From: Nodosilinea sp. PGN35
Lineage (GTDB): Bacteria; Cyanobacteriota; Cyanobacteriia; Phormidesmidales; Phormidesmidaceae
Assembly (NCBI RefSeq): GCF_029109325.1
Contig: NZ_JAQKQJ010000009.1
Span: 1 to 64,000 of the forward strand
Direction: 5' to 3'
Length of the DNA: 64,000 nucleotides
Part shown: positions 16,554 to 27,924 of the stretch, piece by piece
How the letters are laid out: every line of letters starts with the position of its first letter
Numbering within the stretch: position 1 is the stretch's first letter
Translations under genes and position numbers: made by a program
The notes under the pieces: generated by a model
What the model was told of the DNA's origin: nothing
Database searches by the model: none
The model's input: the letters and a program-made list of their open reading frames with translations, nothing else

Positions 16554-17735
16554 GGGTGCATCCCAGTTATGTAATGAGCACTAATGCTTATCCTCATGAG
16601 ACGGCATCAGCGCTACGGTGAGAGCATCGTGTTCTTCACCGCTCAGTCCTATGGATGAATGTAAACAAGCCCGCCTCAAAGCGCTCACCGACGAGTTAGC
16701 GGCCTTGCTGTACGAGGAAACCGACCCCGAGGCCGTGAAGACGCTAGAGGGCATCGAAACCGCTGTCCGTGGTCATTTGCTGGAGCATGTGGGGCCAGCC
16801 CTCGGCCATTTTTTATCTGCACAAGCAGCGGCACAACGCGGGGACGACAGCGAAGCGTCACCAGCATCATTGGCCGATTAAGCCTCAGTGAGCAGCAAGG
16901 GTATCGGCTCGGTCTCAAAGCCCGCACTCAATGGAGTCCTTATCTAGAGCGGTGTTGCTTGCTGCTGAGTGCTAACGAGGCCTACGCGCATGCCGCCGAG
17001 GATATTGCCGTGCTCACTAGGATAGCGGTTTCCAAGAGCACCCAGCAGCGGTTGGTGCATCGCCAAGAGTTTCCAGATGAGCAGGTCGATGGCGGGGTCA
17101 AAGAGATGAGCCTTGATGGGGGTAAGGTGCGCTTACGAACCCCTGAAGGCCAACCGAGTGAGTGGCGTGACTACAAGGCTGTCAACCTTCACCAGTGCTG
17201 CGTTGCCGCATTCTTCAAAGCAAACGATGCACTGGTGGAATGGGTTAACCAGCAGCCGTTAGCGTCACCGTTAGTGTGCTTGGGCGATGGCCACGACGGG
17301 ATTTGGAACTTGGTTGCCCAGATCGAGCCGTCGGTGCAGCGGCTTGAGATTCTAGACTGGTACCATCTCATGGAGAATCTGGGCAAGGTCGGTGGCTCAC
17401 AGCAGCGGTTGGACGCTGTGGAATCGTGTCTCTGGCGCGGGGATGTCGAGGCGGCAGTGCGGCAGTTTGAGGGCTGGTTCCACGAGCGAGTGAACCGATT
17501 CATGGCCTATTTAAGCAAACATCGACACCGCATCGTCAACTATGCCTACTACCACGCTGAGGGTATCTCTGTGGGCTCGGGCGAGGTCGAGTCAACCGTC
17601 AAACAAATTGGGCGGCGGGTCAAGATTTCAGGGGCTCAGTGGGCCGAAGACAAGGTGACACAAGTCCTGCGACAGCGATGCGCGTATCTGAATCGTTACT
17701 TCTCACAATGAGTCTTGCAAGACTGGGATGCACCC
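16554..17735 (+). mobile_element. ISKra4-type insertion sequence, 1182 bp
   Basis: Terminal inverted repeats are visible: GGGTGCATCCCAGT at 16554-16567 and its complement ACTGGGATGCACCC at 17722-17735. The element encodes one transposase in two frames joined by a slippery heptamer. No target duplication is apparent, since the left flank ends GATTAGCC and the right flank begins CTGATAG. Both flanks are broken genes on the minus strand: a NACHT-type C-terminal fragment on the left and an excisionase-like gene on the right. A simple insertion would leave two halves of one gene, so an IS-adjacent deletion or recombination between copies probably removed the DNA between them. Confidence 0.88.
16651..17711 (+). 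CDS. ISKra4-family transposase, two frames joined by -1 frameshift
   Basis: The first frame starts at ATG 16651 (MDECKQARLKAL) and would stop at 16881. At 16809-16815 the codons CAT TTT TTA contain T TTT TTA, a canonical -1 slippery heptamer. After slipping, reading continues as FFICTSSGTTRGRQRSV and runs without interruption to 17711, about 353 residues in all. The second part has ISKra4-type sequence: KEMSLDGGKVRLRTP, CLGDGHDGIWN, EILDWYHLMENL, and GSGEVESTVKQIGRR with the acidic residue expected of a DDE enzyme. Programmed frameshifting is known in this family. The reading frame is otherwise intact, so the copy may be active. Confidence 0.88.
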
Positions 17736-17958
17736 CTGATAGATGATAGACTTCGATAGCTCGCTGGTGGGCCACTGGGTCATGGCGGTTTTGGAGCCAA
17801 TCTTTGATAAGCTCCAAGTTGTAGCGGGTACAGCGGCTATTAATGCGAACCCAGTGAATGCCCTCGATTAACAGGCCCTGCAATCTGTATTTTTTTAAGG
17901 TAGTGCTGCTGAGATTGAGGTACTGTAACGCTTCCTGCTTGCTGATAAACTGATTCAT
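17620..17958 (-). pseudogene. excisionase-like HTH protein, 3' end replaced by IS sequence
   Basis: Starts at ATG 17958 after a strong AAAGGAGGGG ribosome site. The first 73 or so residues are a small HTH protein of an excisionase/AlpA-like type common in cyanobacterial islands: MNQFISKQEALQYLNLSS, TTLKKYRLQGLLIEGIHW, LIKDWLQNRHDPVAHQRAIE. From 17735 downward the frame reads into the terminal repeat of the insertion sequence (GVHPSLARLIVRS) and stops at 17620 inside it. Only the tail is lost, so the DNA-binding part may still work. Position next to a Ner-like gene, a repressor and an integrase fits a recombination directionality factor. Its start region overlaps the upstream gene by about 119 bp in another frame. 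Confidence 0.6.
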
Positions 17959-18163
17959 GGGTTGCCCCTCCTTTATAACGTTGAGGCCAAATCTCCCGAG
18001 GAGATAAGCCAAGCTTGGCCGCGATCACTTTTTCAACCCTGCGAGAGCGTTGCCTCGTCAGGGCGTGGGAGATGGCAGAAGGCCCCACGCCAAGCTCTTT
18101 GGCAATGCCGGTTAACGTCCAGCCTTGCTTACGAAGAGCTGCCTTAATGTCCTCTACGTGCAT
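17840..18163 (-). CDS. Ner/Nlp-like helix-turn-helix regulator
   Basis: A 107-residue protein whose first 63 residues match the phage Mu Ner / Nlp HTH family: VEDIKAALRKQGWTLTGIAKELGVG, PSAISHALTRQRSRRVEKVI, GLSPREIWPQRYK. The tail of about 40 residues is read in the same DNA as the start of the following HTH gene, in a different frame, so it may be non-functional extension or a genuine overlap. Ner proteins repress early phage promoters, so here it likely opposes or tunes the divergent CI-like repressor in an integration/excision switch. The intergenic space with operators lies at 18164-18261. Confidence 0.75.
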   Translation of the reverse strand: MHVEDIKAALRKQGWTLTGIAKELGVGPSAISHALTRQRSRRVEKVIAAKLGLSPREIWPQRYKGGATHESVYQQAGSVTVPQSQQHYLKKIQIAGPVNRGHSLGSH

Positions 18164-18261
18164 AAGATCAATAAAGCTCCATCAATATATCGATGAAGCT
18201 AACAATAAATAACGCGCATGTCAAGCGTTATAATTTGCGGTACTAAATCTCTGGACTTGCG
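18164..18261. promoter_or_regulatory. divergent promoter/operator region between Ner-like and CI-like genes
   Basis: A TATAAT -10 box at 18229-18234 fits rightward transcription of the repressor gene. On the other strand TTGACA (18224-18219) with a weak TAGCTT 17 bases further (18201-18196) fits leftward transcription of the Ner-like gene. Two dyads could be operators: AACGC-N9-GCGTT at 18211-18229, overlapping both promoters, and the imperfect palindrome CATCAATATATCGATG at 18180-18195. The layout resembles a lysogeny-type switch. Confidence 0.55.
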
Positions 18262-18897
18262 ATGAACAACACGCCTTCTAATGAGGGGCAGGCGGTACTG
18301 ACCGACTCAAACGATTTCCCCCAACGCTTGAAGCAGGCTGTTGGAGAGAATAGCATTCGAGGATTTGCACGAAGCTGTGGTTTCTCTGACACAGTTTTGC
18401 GACAATACCTCAACGGCCAAAGCGAACCTACCCGACCTGCACTGCTCGCCATAGCACGCACGGCAAACGTCAGCGTAGAATGGCTGGCTGGTGGTCAGCC
18501 CGGTCACAACAGCTTGGGAGACGGAGAATCCAAAGAGTATATCTATAAGGATCCGCTAGCTTTCCAGACGGACTGGCTAAAGTCTGAGTTCCCAAAGTCT
18601 TATGACCACTTACTCCTCACCCAAGTTCAGGACGAAAGCATGGAGCCTACCCTGGTTCTCGGAGACCTAGTCCTAGTAGATACCAGTGTTAGGGAGTTAG
18701 CGGCTATCGACCATGGCCTTTTCCTGTTTAAGCTAAATGAGCGAATTTTGATTAAGCGCTTGCAATACATCCCCGAAAATAACTTCCGGGTGCTAAGTGA
18801 TAACCCTGCCTACGAAGCTTTTTCCTTAGACCTGTCTAGCAAAGCTAATGGCCTAAGCATCATGGGCAGGGTAGTTTGGGCCGGACACAAGCTATAA
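18262..18897 (+). CDS. CI/LexA-type repressor with S24 peptidase domain
   Basis: A 211-residue protein with an N-terminal XRE-type HTH (FPQRLKQAVGENSIRGFARSCG, then DTVLRQYLNGQSEPTRPALL, residues about 19-62). A C-terminal S24 signal-peptidase-like domain follows. The catalytic serine is S126 in DESMEPTL and the lysine is K165 in ILIKRLQY. Such proteins repress mobile-element genes until RecA-stimulated self-cleavage during DNA damage, so induction of the island by the SOS response is likely. A clear Ala-Gly cleavage site between the domains is not obvious. The gene is divergent from the Ner-like gene and convergent with the integrase, ending 10 bp from its stop codon. Confidence 0.88.
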   Translation: MNNTPSNEGQAVLTDSNDFPQRLKQAVGENSIRGFARSCGFSDTVLRQYLNGQSEPTRPALLAIARTANVSVEWLAGGQPGHNSLGDGESKEYIYKDPLAFQTDWLKSEFPKSYDHLLLTQVQDESMEPTLVLGDLVLVDTSVRELAAIDHGLFLFKLNERILIKRLQYIPENNFRVLSDNPAYEAFSLDLSSKANGLSIMGRVVWAGHKL

Positions 18898-18907
18898 CGT
18901 TAGCGCT

Positions 18908-20062
18908 TTAAAATTCCACCATCACAGCAGATTTCTGAATGACGGAGGCATAATGTTTGAACAAAATTTGAGGATCGTGACCTGTTTGCTCTGCTACCGC
19001 TAGAGGATTTGCGCCATTAGCCAGAGCATGGCTGATGGCAGTATGGCGGGTAGAGTAAGGCTTCCGGTAGGTAATTTCGAGCCGGGTCAAGATTTTTGTC
19101 CAGTCTCGGCGACGGAAGGTATGGTCGTTGAGGAGCTTTCCCTTCGGCGATGGAAAAACTGATGCTTCAGGATCCACGTTGGTAGGTTTCCTAGCAGATA
19201 GCATCTCTGCCACCGTGGGGGTAAGGGTTATCGTCCGATCCTTCCCCGTTTTGGTGGTCTTACGGACGCCTCTAGAAACAGATTCGCCAATCCATACCGT
19301 TGAGTAGTCATCAGCAATATGCTTCCATTTTAGGGCTACGGCTTCCCCAAAACGACAGCCTGTACCGAATAGGAACGTCACGAAGTCGGCGTAGTGCTGG
19401 TAGTAGCGATCCGTTCTAAACGCCGCCAAGATAGCTTGAACCTCAGCCAATGTAAATGGCTTAACCTTCTGCTTAGGGGCTGGTTTCACCCTCTCTAGAA
19501 CGGATGCCCAGGGGTTTTGTCCGAGTGTCTGCTCAGCCCAGTTCCAACAAGACTTAACCAGGGTTAGGTAGTCTTTGGCCGTTCGTTCGACCACTCGCTT
19601 TCGCAAGTACTCAGCAAAAGCAGCGGCACTGCTCTCATCCACAGCGTCTGCTGGCTTAGTTGAAAAAAATGCGTCTAAATGTCGCTGCGTAGCTCCATAT
19701 CGGCAAAGACTACCCACCTGCAAGTCTTTGGCTTTGGTCTGAACCGCTGTGAATTTCTCAAATAGCCCAGTCACGGTGGTTGCCTCGCGCTTTTTAGCGA
19801 CAGCTTTGGGTGGCTTGTACTTCTTGAGGGTCTCATCAAAGTTGCCGGAGGCAATATCCAATTCGATCTGAGTCGCCTTCTGCTGGGCCACGATGCGATT
19901 AACTCTGGAATCAGGCAAGCCAACGGCTATGTAATGGCGTGTGCCTCCATAGGTAAAGCGTAATCTCAGCCTGCCTTTATCGCTTTCTACCTTGACAAGG
20001 CTTCTATCTAGGTCGCGGCTCAGCGTCGGGCGTGCCGCTACGGGGGGTTGCATAGTAGTCAT
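18908..20062 (-). CDS. tyrosine-type site-specific integrase
   Basis: A 384-residue phage-type integrase. An N-terminal arm-binding region (RLRLRFTYGGTRHYIAVGLP) and a SAM-like core-binding domain (about 90-190) precede the catalytic domain. Catalytic residues are Arg in FGTGCRFGEAVALKW, Arg/His in YSTRHTAISHAL (the usual first His is Tyr), His in TGHDPQ and the nucleophile Tyr in FKHYASVIQ. The gene starts 143 bp from the 3' end of tRNA-Pro and reads away from it, the classic layout for elements that integrate into tRNA 3' ends. Its RBS AGGAAG overlaps one of a pair of direct repeats. It presumably moves the whole island to the left. Confidence 0.9.
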   Translation of the reverse strand: MTTMQPPVAARPTLSRDLDRSLVKVESDKGRLRLRFTYGGTRHYIAVGLPDSRVNRIVAQQKATQIELDIASGNFDETLKKYKPPKAVAKKREATTVTGLFEKFTAVQTKAKDLQVGSLCRYGATQRHLDAFFSTKPADAVDESSAAAFAEYLRKRVVERTAKDYLTLVKSCWNWAEQTLGQNPWASVLERVKPAPKQKVKPFTLAEVQAILAAFRTDRYYQHYADFVTFLFGTGCRFGEAVALKWKHIADDYSTVWIGESVSRGVRKTTKTGKDRTITLTPTVAEMLSARKPTNVDPEASVFPSPKGKLLNDHTFRRRDWTKILTRLEITYRKPYSTRHTAISHALANGANPLAVAEQTGHDPQILFKHYASVIQKSAVMVEF

Positions 20063-20063
20063 C

Positions 20064-20109
20064 TTCCTACCAATTTCCTACCACTCAGACGTCCAAAAGC
20101 GTCCAAAAG
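20064..20109. repeat. paired direct repeats next to integrase (candidate arm-type sites)
   Basis: Two short direct-repeat pairs lie between the integrase start and the tRNA: TTCCTACCA at 20064-20072 and 20075-20083, and CGTCCAAAAG at 20090-20099 and 20100-20109 in perfect tandem. Repeats of this size beside an attachment site are typical integrase arm-binding or excisionase sites. Function is inferred from position only. Confidence 0.45.
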
Positions 20110-20204
20110 TAGCCAGCCTCACCCCCCCTATTGACAATATGTTAGGGTCATCAAAAGGTTGATGCGTCGGCTACAAGGCGCTTCCGCAGTAGGTTTTAGA
20201 AGAA

Positions 20205-20278
20205 TCGGGATGGCGGGATTCGAACCCACGGCCCCTTCGTCCCGAACGAAGTGCGCTACCAAGCTGCGCTACATCCCG
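20205..20278 (-). tRNA. tRNA-Pro (anticodon CGG)
   Basis: A complete cloverleaf can be drawn on the minus strand. The acceptor arm pairs CGGGATG with CATCCCG, followed by discriminator A. The anticodon arm is CTTCG-TTCGGGA-CGAAG with anticodon CGG, and the T arm carries GGTTCGAATCC. The C1-G72 pair and A73 are identity features of bacterial tRNA-Pro. CCA is not encoded. The 3' end faces the integrase gene, marking the probable island attachment site. No second copy of the 3' end was found by eye to the left. Confidence 0.97.
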
Positions 20279-20564
20279 CTTTCACTCAACTAGGGTAGCA
20301 CGGCCCTACCCCCAGCTGGCAAATTCCTGCCCCCTCGGCGAGGCAGAAATTTGCCAGCTGCAAAGCCTGCGCAACGTCCCTCAGGACATATTGCCTTTGC
20401 AGAGAGGCTGAGGGCAGATCAGGACAACTGGCCAACATTTCAAGGTTTTGGGGCAAAGTCTGGCGGCTGTGTGATTTGTCAATGGCAAGAGGCCCGCAAC
20501 CGTGCCGCCGCCAAAGTAAGCGGGTAAACTCAGAAAGAAACTGCCCTATCGTTTGGATTCTGCT

Positions 20565-22028
20565 ATGGCAGCACCCTCTGGCCCCATTTCTGCAACCCCA
20601 AAGCCGATCAAATTTGGTACCGATGGCTGGCGCGGCATTATTGCCGCTGACTTCACCTTTGAGCGGGTAGCTCAGGTGGCGGCAATATCAGCCCACGTAC
20701 TCCATCAGCGCTTTGGGGCCGAAACCGGAAGCCGCACGGTTGCTGTCGGCTACGATCGCCGCTTTTTAGCCGCCGAGTTTGCCCGTACCGCCGCCGAGGC
20801 GATCGCCGCCCAGGGCTTTGACGTGCTGCTCTCCCAAGACTACGCCCCCACCCCCGCCTTTAGCTACGCCGCCAAGCATCAAAATCTGCTTGGGGCGATC
20901 GTGATTACCGCCAGCCACAACCCCCCCACCTACTCCGGGCTTAAGATTAAAGGAGCCTTTGGCGGCTCGGTTTCCCCCGAGGTAACCCAGCAGGTGGAGG
21001 CGCTGCTGCCCAGTCCCCCCGCCCCCCTGGGCAAGCCCGGCCAGATCGAAACCTTTGACCCCTGGCCCGACTACTGCGACGCCCTGCAGGCCGAGGTCGA
21101 TGTCGCCGCCATTCAAAGCGCTATCTCTAGCGGCAGGCTAACGGTGTTTGCCGACGTCATGTACGGCTCTGCCAGCGGCGGGCTGCCCCGGCTGCTGGGC
21201 GAAGGCAGCATTCACGAGCTGCACAGCGAGGCCGACCCGCTGTTTGGCGGCAACCCCCCCGAGCCCCTACCCAAGTACCTGGGTGAAATGCTGGAAACCG
21301 TCAAAGAGTACCCCGCCCAAGAAACTGTGAAAGTGGGCCTGGTGTTTGATGGGGACAGCGATCGCATCGCCGCCGTCGATGGTCAGGGCAACTTCCTCAG
21401 CTCCCAAATTCTCATCCCCGTCTTGATCGACCACCTCAAGTCACGGCGGGGCTACAGCGGCGAAATCGTCAAAACCATCAGCGGCTCCAACCTCATCCCC
21501 GCCGTAGCCCAGCTCAACGGCCTAGAGCTGTACCAAACCCCCGTCGGCTACAAATACATCGCCGATCGCATGCAGGAGTCCCAGGTGCTCCTCGGCGGCG
21601 AAGAGTCCGGCGGCATCGGCTACGGCCACCACATTCCCGAGCGCGACGCCCTGATGTCGGCCCTCTATGTATTAGAAGCCGTCGTCACATCCGGTCTCGA
21701 TCTCAGCGACTACTACCGCAGCCTGCAAGAGAAAACCGGCTACTTTTCCGAATACGATCGCATCGACCTGCCCCTGGCCAGTATGGCGGTGCAGGCCAAG
21801 CTGCTGGACAGCCTCGCCACCACCCCACCCCAGGAGGTGGCAGGCAAAGCCGTCGTCCACATTCTCGACATCGACGGCTACAAACTCACCCTCGCCGACG
21901 ACAGCTGGCTGCTGATTCGCTTTAGCGGCACCGAGCCCGTGCTGCGCCTCTACAGCGAAGCCAAGACCCTCGATGAGGTGCACAACCACCTGCACTGGGC
22001 GAAGGATTGGGCGAGTTCGTTTGGGTAG
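20565..22028 (+). CDS. phosphoglucomutase/phosphomannomutase family enzyme
   Basis: An alpha-D-phosphohexomutase of about 487 residues that interconverts hexose 1- and 6-phosphates for glycogen, cell-wall or nucleotide-sugar synthesis. Visible are the N-terminal FGTDGWRGIIA, the phosphoserine loop ITASHNPP (S117 counted from ATG 20565), the metal loop FDGDSDRIAAVD, the sugar loop GGEESGGIGYG and the phosphate-binding RFSGTEPVLRLY near the C-terminus. All motifs are intact. Start 20565 is chosen because the codons before it use TTG and lack similarity. Whether glucose, mannose or glucosamine phosphate is preferred cannot be told. Confidence 0.9.
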   Translation: MAAPSGPISATPKPIKFGTDGWRGIIAADFTFERVAQVAAISAHVLHQRFGAETGSRTVAVGYDRRFLAAEFARTAAEAIAAQGFDVLLSQDYAPTPAFSYAAKHQNLLGAIVITASHNPPTYSGLKIKGAFGGSVSPEVTQQVEALLPSPPAPLGKPGQIETFDPWPDYCDALQAEVDVAAIQSAISSGRLTVFADVMYGSASGGLPRLLGEGSIHELHSEADPLFGGNPPEPLPKYLGEMLETVKEYPAQETVKVGLVFDGDSDRIAAVDGQGNFLSSQILIPVLIDHLKSRRGYSGEIVKTISGSNLIPAVAQLNGLELYQTPVGYKYIADRMQESQVLLGGEESGGIGYGHHIPERDALMSALYVLEAVVTSGLDLSDYYRSLQEKTGYFSEYDRIDLPLASMAVQAKLLDSLATTPPQEVAGKAVVHILDIDGYKLTLADDSWLLIRFSGTEPVLRLYSEAKTLDEVHNHLHWAKDWASSFG

Positions 22029-22126
22029 GGGTATACGGTGTACGGTTTGCGGTAGACGGTTCTGCCCTATACCGCTGACCGCATACCTCGTACCTTGCAC
22101 CGTACACCTCGCACCGTATACCCCAT
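22027..22126. repeat. short heptamer repeats forming a palindrome (TACGGTN-type)
   Basis: GGGGTATACGGTGTACGG at the left edge is answered by CACCGTATACCCC at the right, and the interior carries repeated TACGGT, GACGGT, TACCTT and CACCGTA heptamers in both orientations. It follows the phosphohexomutase gene directly and could act as a terminator-like hairpin. A related, less symmetrical copy lies at about 33550-33615 after the REC-pseudokinase gene. Such short tandem repeats are common in cyanobacterial genomes. Confidence 0.6.
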
Positions 22127-22182
22127 GTAACAACACCTCAAAAAACATTAAGACACTGCATCACTGTCCACGTAATCCTTAA

Positions 22183-23226
<1,044 letters not shown>

Positions 23227-23297
23227 GTAGCTAGTCTTAGTTCCACAGGGTGCAGACGCAGTTTAGATAGAGCGTCTCATCTCCCAGCCAAGCCCGC

Positions 23298-23339
23298 AAA
23301 AAGAGCCTCCCAGCAAACTTCTGCTGGGAGGCTCTTTTT
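23298..23339 (+). terminator. rho-independent terminator after por
   Basis: A perfect stem AAAAAGAGCCTCCCAGCA / TGCTGGGAGGCTCTTTTT with a 6-base loop ends in a T run, 71 bp after the por stop codon. The A run on the left side makes it usable from the other strand too. Confidence 0.93.
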
Positions 23340-24260
23340 AGTAAAAATTAACTATAGCCATGGGTTAGAGCAGGATTGGGCCATCACTCAATGCTAAAAC
23401 AGCCCATGTAACCAGCATTACCCAAATCTAAATTCAGTTTTTTTGACCACTGCAAGACTTCACACTTTAAAGACAAATTTTTGTTGTCGCGGCAAGACTA
23501 CAGCAGTAGACTGATGTCAGCTAAAGTCAGATCAGTTACCCACAGCAGGGATTTTAGCCAAGCGTGTCAAACTTGGATGAAGTTGTTGTATGTTCATCTC
23601 AATTTTCAACAAGTCACACACCTACGCCAACATCTATCAGCCGTTGCTAAAAGGGCTGAGGATGGTCTGTTTGAGTCGGGTTTGCATGCCGGTCATAGCT
23701 GTAAGAATTCCAGGCGGCCTGACTCCCCCCTAAATTAGATGTTTTTGCCAATGGTCAGTATTGGCACAGGTAATCCAAAGCCAAAATTTTTAGGAAGCGT
23801 TCTGCCCTGGACTTTATTTTCCAGTTGAGGTGGGTCGTCTAGAATTGCCCCCAGCATTTGCTTGATAGCAGGGCTGCGGCTTAAACCACTGGGGTTTTAG
23901 CCACAATGGTTTCGCTGTTGCTTGCCTGTTACTGCTGTTCGCGATGGTAAATTGTGCTCCTTTCAGGATCGCAGTAGCACAGGCATCGGCACGTTCTATT
24001 ACCACCTATTGAGCGCAAGAGCTTTTAGAATAGAGCTCATTTTCCGCAACGAAATACAGGCCATTTTCGTTTGAGGCATGCTGTTCTTTGAATAGCAGTG
24101 TCCTGTATCTTGGCACTAAATAATCATGTCAAAAAGTTAGGTCGTGGGTCAAATTGACCTTCAGCAAACAAAGGTTGCAGCAGGCTTTCATATCCCCAAA
24201 AAACAGCGACCATCCGCTCTTAAACTCGACACAACCTATTTTCCAAGAAGGAATAGCAGC
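23340..24260. other. gene-poor stretch between por terminator and acyltransferase gene
   Basis: About 920 bp with no coding region I can support. Open frames present are short, lack a convincing ribosome site and resemble no family. The base composition is more AT-rich than the neighbours. A possible ribosome site AAGAAGGAAT at its right end belongs to the next gene. No RNA gene was recognised. Confidence 0.5.
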
Positions 24261-24977
24261 ATGAATTGCCACGAAAATCTCGACCAGCAGCAGCCAGCAG
24301 CAGTCCGTGCTAAAGCTAACCGCTCCAGCGAGTGGGGGTATCGAAGAGATGAGTATCTGCTTGCCATACTAGGTGTGGTTCCAATGGGAGTTGGGAAAAG
24401 GTTACGCCAGCTTGCTTACTCACCCATTTTTGGTAAATTTGGCAAGGATATTACAATAGAATTCAACGTGCGATTTATTCGTCCAAAGTCGATGTTTTTT
24501 GGCAACTCTTGTTCAATTTGCAACTATTCGTTCTTAAACTGTTGGGAAGACGATGGCGAACTTGTTTTAGAAGATTCTGTACGACTAGACCAAGGGTTTC
24601 ATCTTCAAGCACTAGGGGGAAAAGTCAGAATTGGTCAAAATACTTACCTAGGGCCATATGTTTGTATGGCAGGGCCAGGCAACATCACTATTGGCAAGAA
24701 CTGTTTAATCGCGTCCAATACTAGTCTTTACGCAAACAACCATATTTTCTCTAGTGTAGATACACCTATCAATCAGCAGGGTATTACCGTTAAAGGCATA
24801 GAAATTGAAGAGGACTGTTGGCTCGGTTCTGGAGTCAAAGTTGTCGATGGAGTGACCATTGGCAGAGGCAGCGTCATTGGCGCAGGATCGGTCGTCACGA
24901 AAGATATTCCACCCTATTCCGTCGCTGTTGGGGTGCCCGCAAAAGTTATTCGCCAGCGAACAAGCAGTGATAAGTAA
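24261..24977 (+). CDS. left-handed beta-helix (hexapeptide) acyltransferase
   Basis: A 238-residue protein of the WbbJ/NodL/maa-like transferase group. ATG 24261 is preferred because AAGGA lies just upstream; an in-frame GTG at 24144 would add 39 residues of no similarity. Hexapeptide repeats are visible as GGKVRIGQNTYLGPYV, GNITIGKNCLIASNT and DGVTIGRGSVIGAGSVVTKDIP. The catalytic-type His is in YANNHIFSS and the C-terminal cap is YSVAVGVPAKVIR. It likely acetylates a sugar for polysaccharide or lipid modification. The gene stands alone, with codons somewhat more AT-rich than the surroundings, and the acceptor is unknown. Confidence 0.85.
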   Translation: MNCHENLDQQQPAAVRAKANRSSEWGYRRDEYLLAILGVVPMGVGKRLRQLAYSPIFGKFGKDITIEFNVRFIRPKSMFFGNSCSICNYSFLNCWEDDGELVLEDSVRLDQGFHLQALGGKVRIGQNTYLGPYVCMAGPGNITIGKNCLIASNTSLYANNHIFSSVDTPINQQGITVKGIEIEEDCWLGSGVKVVDGVTIGRGSVIGAGSVVTKDIPPYSVAVGVPAKVIRQRTSSDK

Positions 24978-25252
24978 ATTGCCATATGTACTGACGGAGG
25001 GGTTGGCGAAGCGTAATCTGTCCTACACTTGACCATTTTATTGATAGCACCCCCTTACCAAACCCTGTCTGTAGGTTCCCGACTTGTAGGTGCAATGCAG
25101 CGCACTGCATCTAAGATATCTCCATTTTGAATTGGGAATTTCTCAAAGCGGATTCGACGTGAAAAGAGGCGGTAAATTGATAGATTTTGCCATAGGATTT
25201 AGAAAATTAATTCAGTGAGCATTTATTTTTTTGCTTTCACCTATTCAAACAA

Positions 25253-25283
25253 AACGCCTCGGCCAGAGTCTGGCCGAGGCGTT
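25253..25283 (-). terminator. rho-independent terminator of fusA
   Basis: A near-perfect GC-rich dyad AACGCCTCGGCCAGA / TCTGGCCGAGGCGTT, followed on the minus strand by TTTTGTTTG, 41 bp beyond the fusA stop codon. Confidence 0.9.
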
Positions 25284-25324
25284 CTACTATCCGAAGCAGT
25301 TAGCTAGGTATCTAACCCGATCGC

Positions 25325-27418
<2,094 letters not shown>

Positions 27419-27924
27419 AACTGCTTCTCCGGATTCTGGGCGATGGGCCGCTGGTGACCATCTTCATGGGTTACTCAGACGGGGTCTGGTTGTCGTTTTA
27501 TAGCCTTGACAACAGAAAACTCTATCACGACACCATGACAGGCACGACATGACGGGGAGTCTGGAGCTGGGGCCGAGGCAACAACACCTAATTTATGAAC
27601 TATTGTAAAACCCCCTGACACATCCGTGAAAGGAGGGAGTTGTTATTACTTAAGTTCTTTCCCAGGATAGCCGCCTGGGGGGTGCCAATGGGTGAGGAAA
27701 ACCCATCATTTGCCCACAGCGATCGCAGGGTAGAGGGGGCAGAGTTCGAGTCGTGCGGTTTCAGGCCTGCCGCCAACCCCAAACCCCCGAGCATCTCCTA
27801 CTGGCCGGGCCGACCGCTCGCTGAACCCGCCCGCCATGGAGCGGCGGCTAAATGGCCCATTCTTTTTACAATGGTGGCCGTGGCCTTGCAAACCGCACCT
27901 CAACATTACAGGGAGATTTAGACC
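27419..27924. other. intergenic region between fusA and a small hypothetical gene
   Basis: About 500 bp between divergent genes. It must carry the fusA promoter and leader (leftward) and the promoter of the gene at 27925 (rightward), which is preceded by a good ribosome site ACAGGGAGAT. An inverted CCCCCTGACACATCCGTGAAAGGAGGG-like arrangement near 27610-27640 is weak. No gene or RNA was recognised. Confidence 0.45.

Noticed and set aside
23481..23738. 85-residue open frame after the por terminator
   Set aside because: No ribosome site, no recognisable family, composition unlike neighbouring genes, and it lies in an AT-rich gene-poor stretch.
27640..27921. 93-residue open frame before the small hypothetical gene
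   Set aside because: No similarity, a Pro-rich tail, and it would occupy the promoter and leader of the gene at 27925, which has its own good ribosome site.
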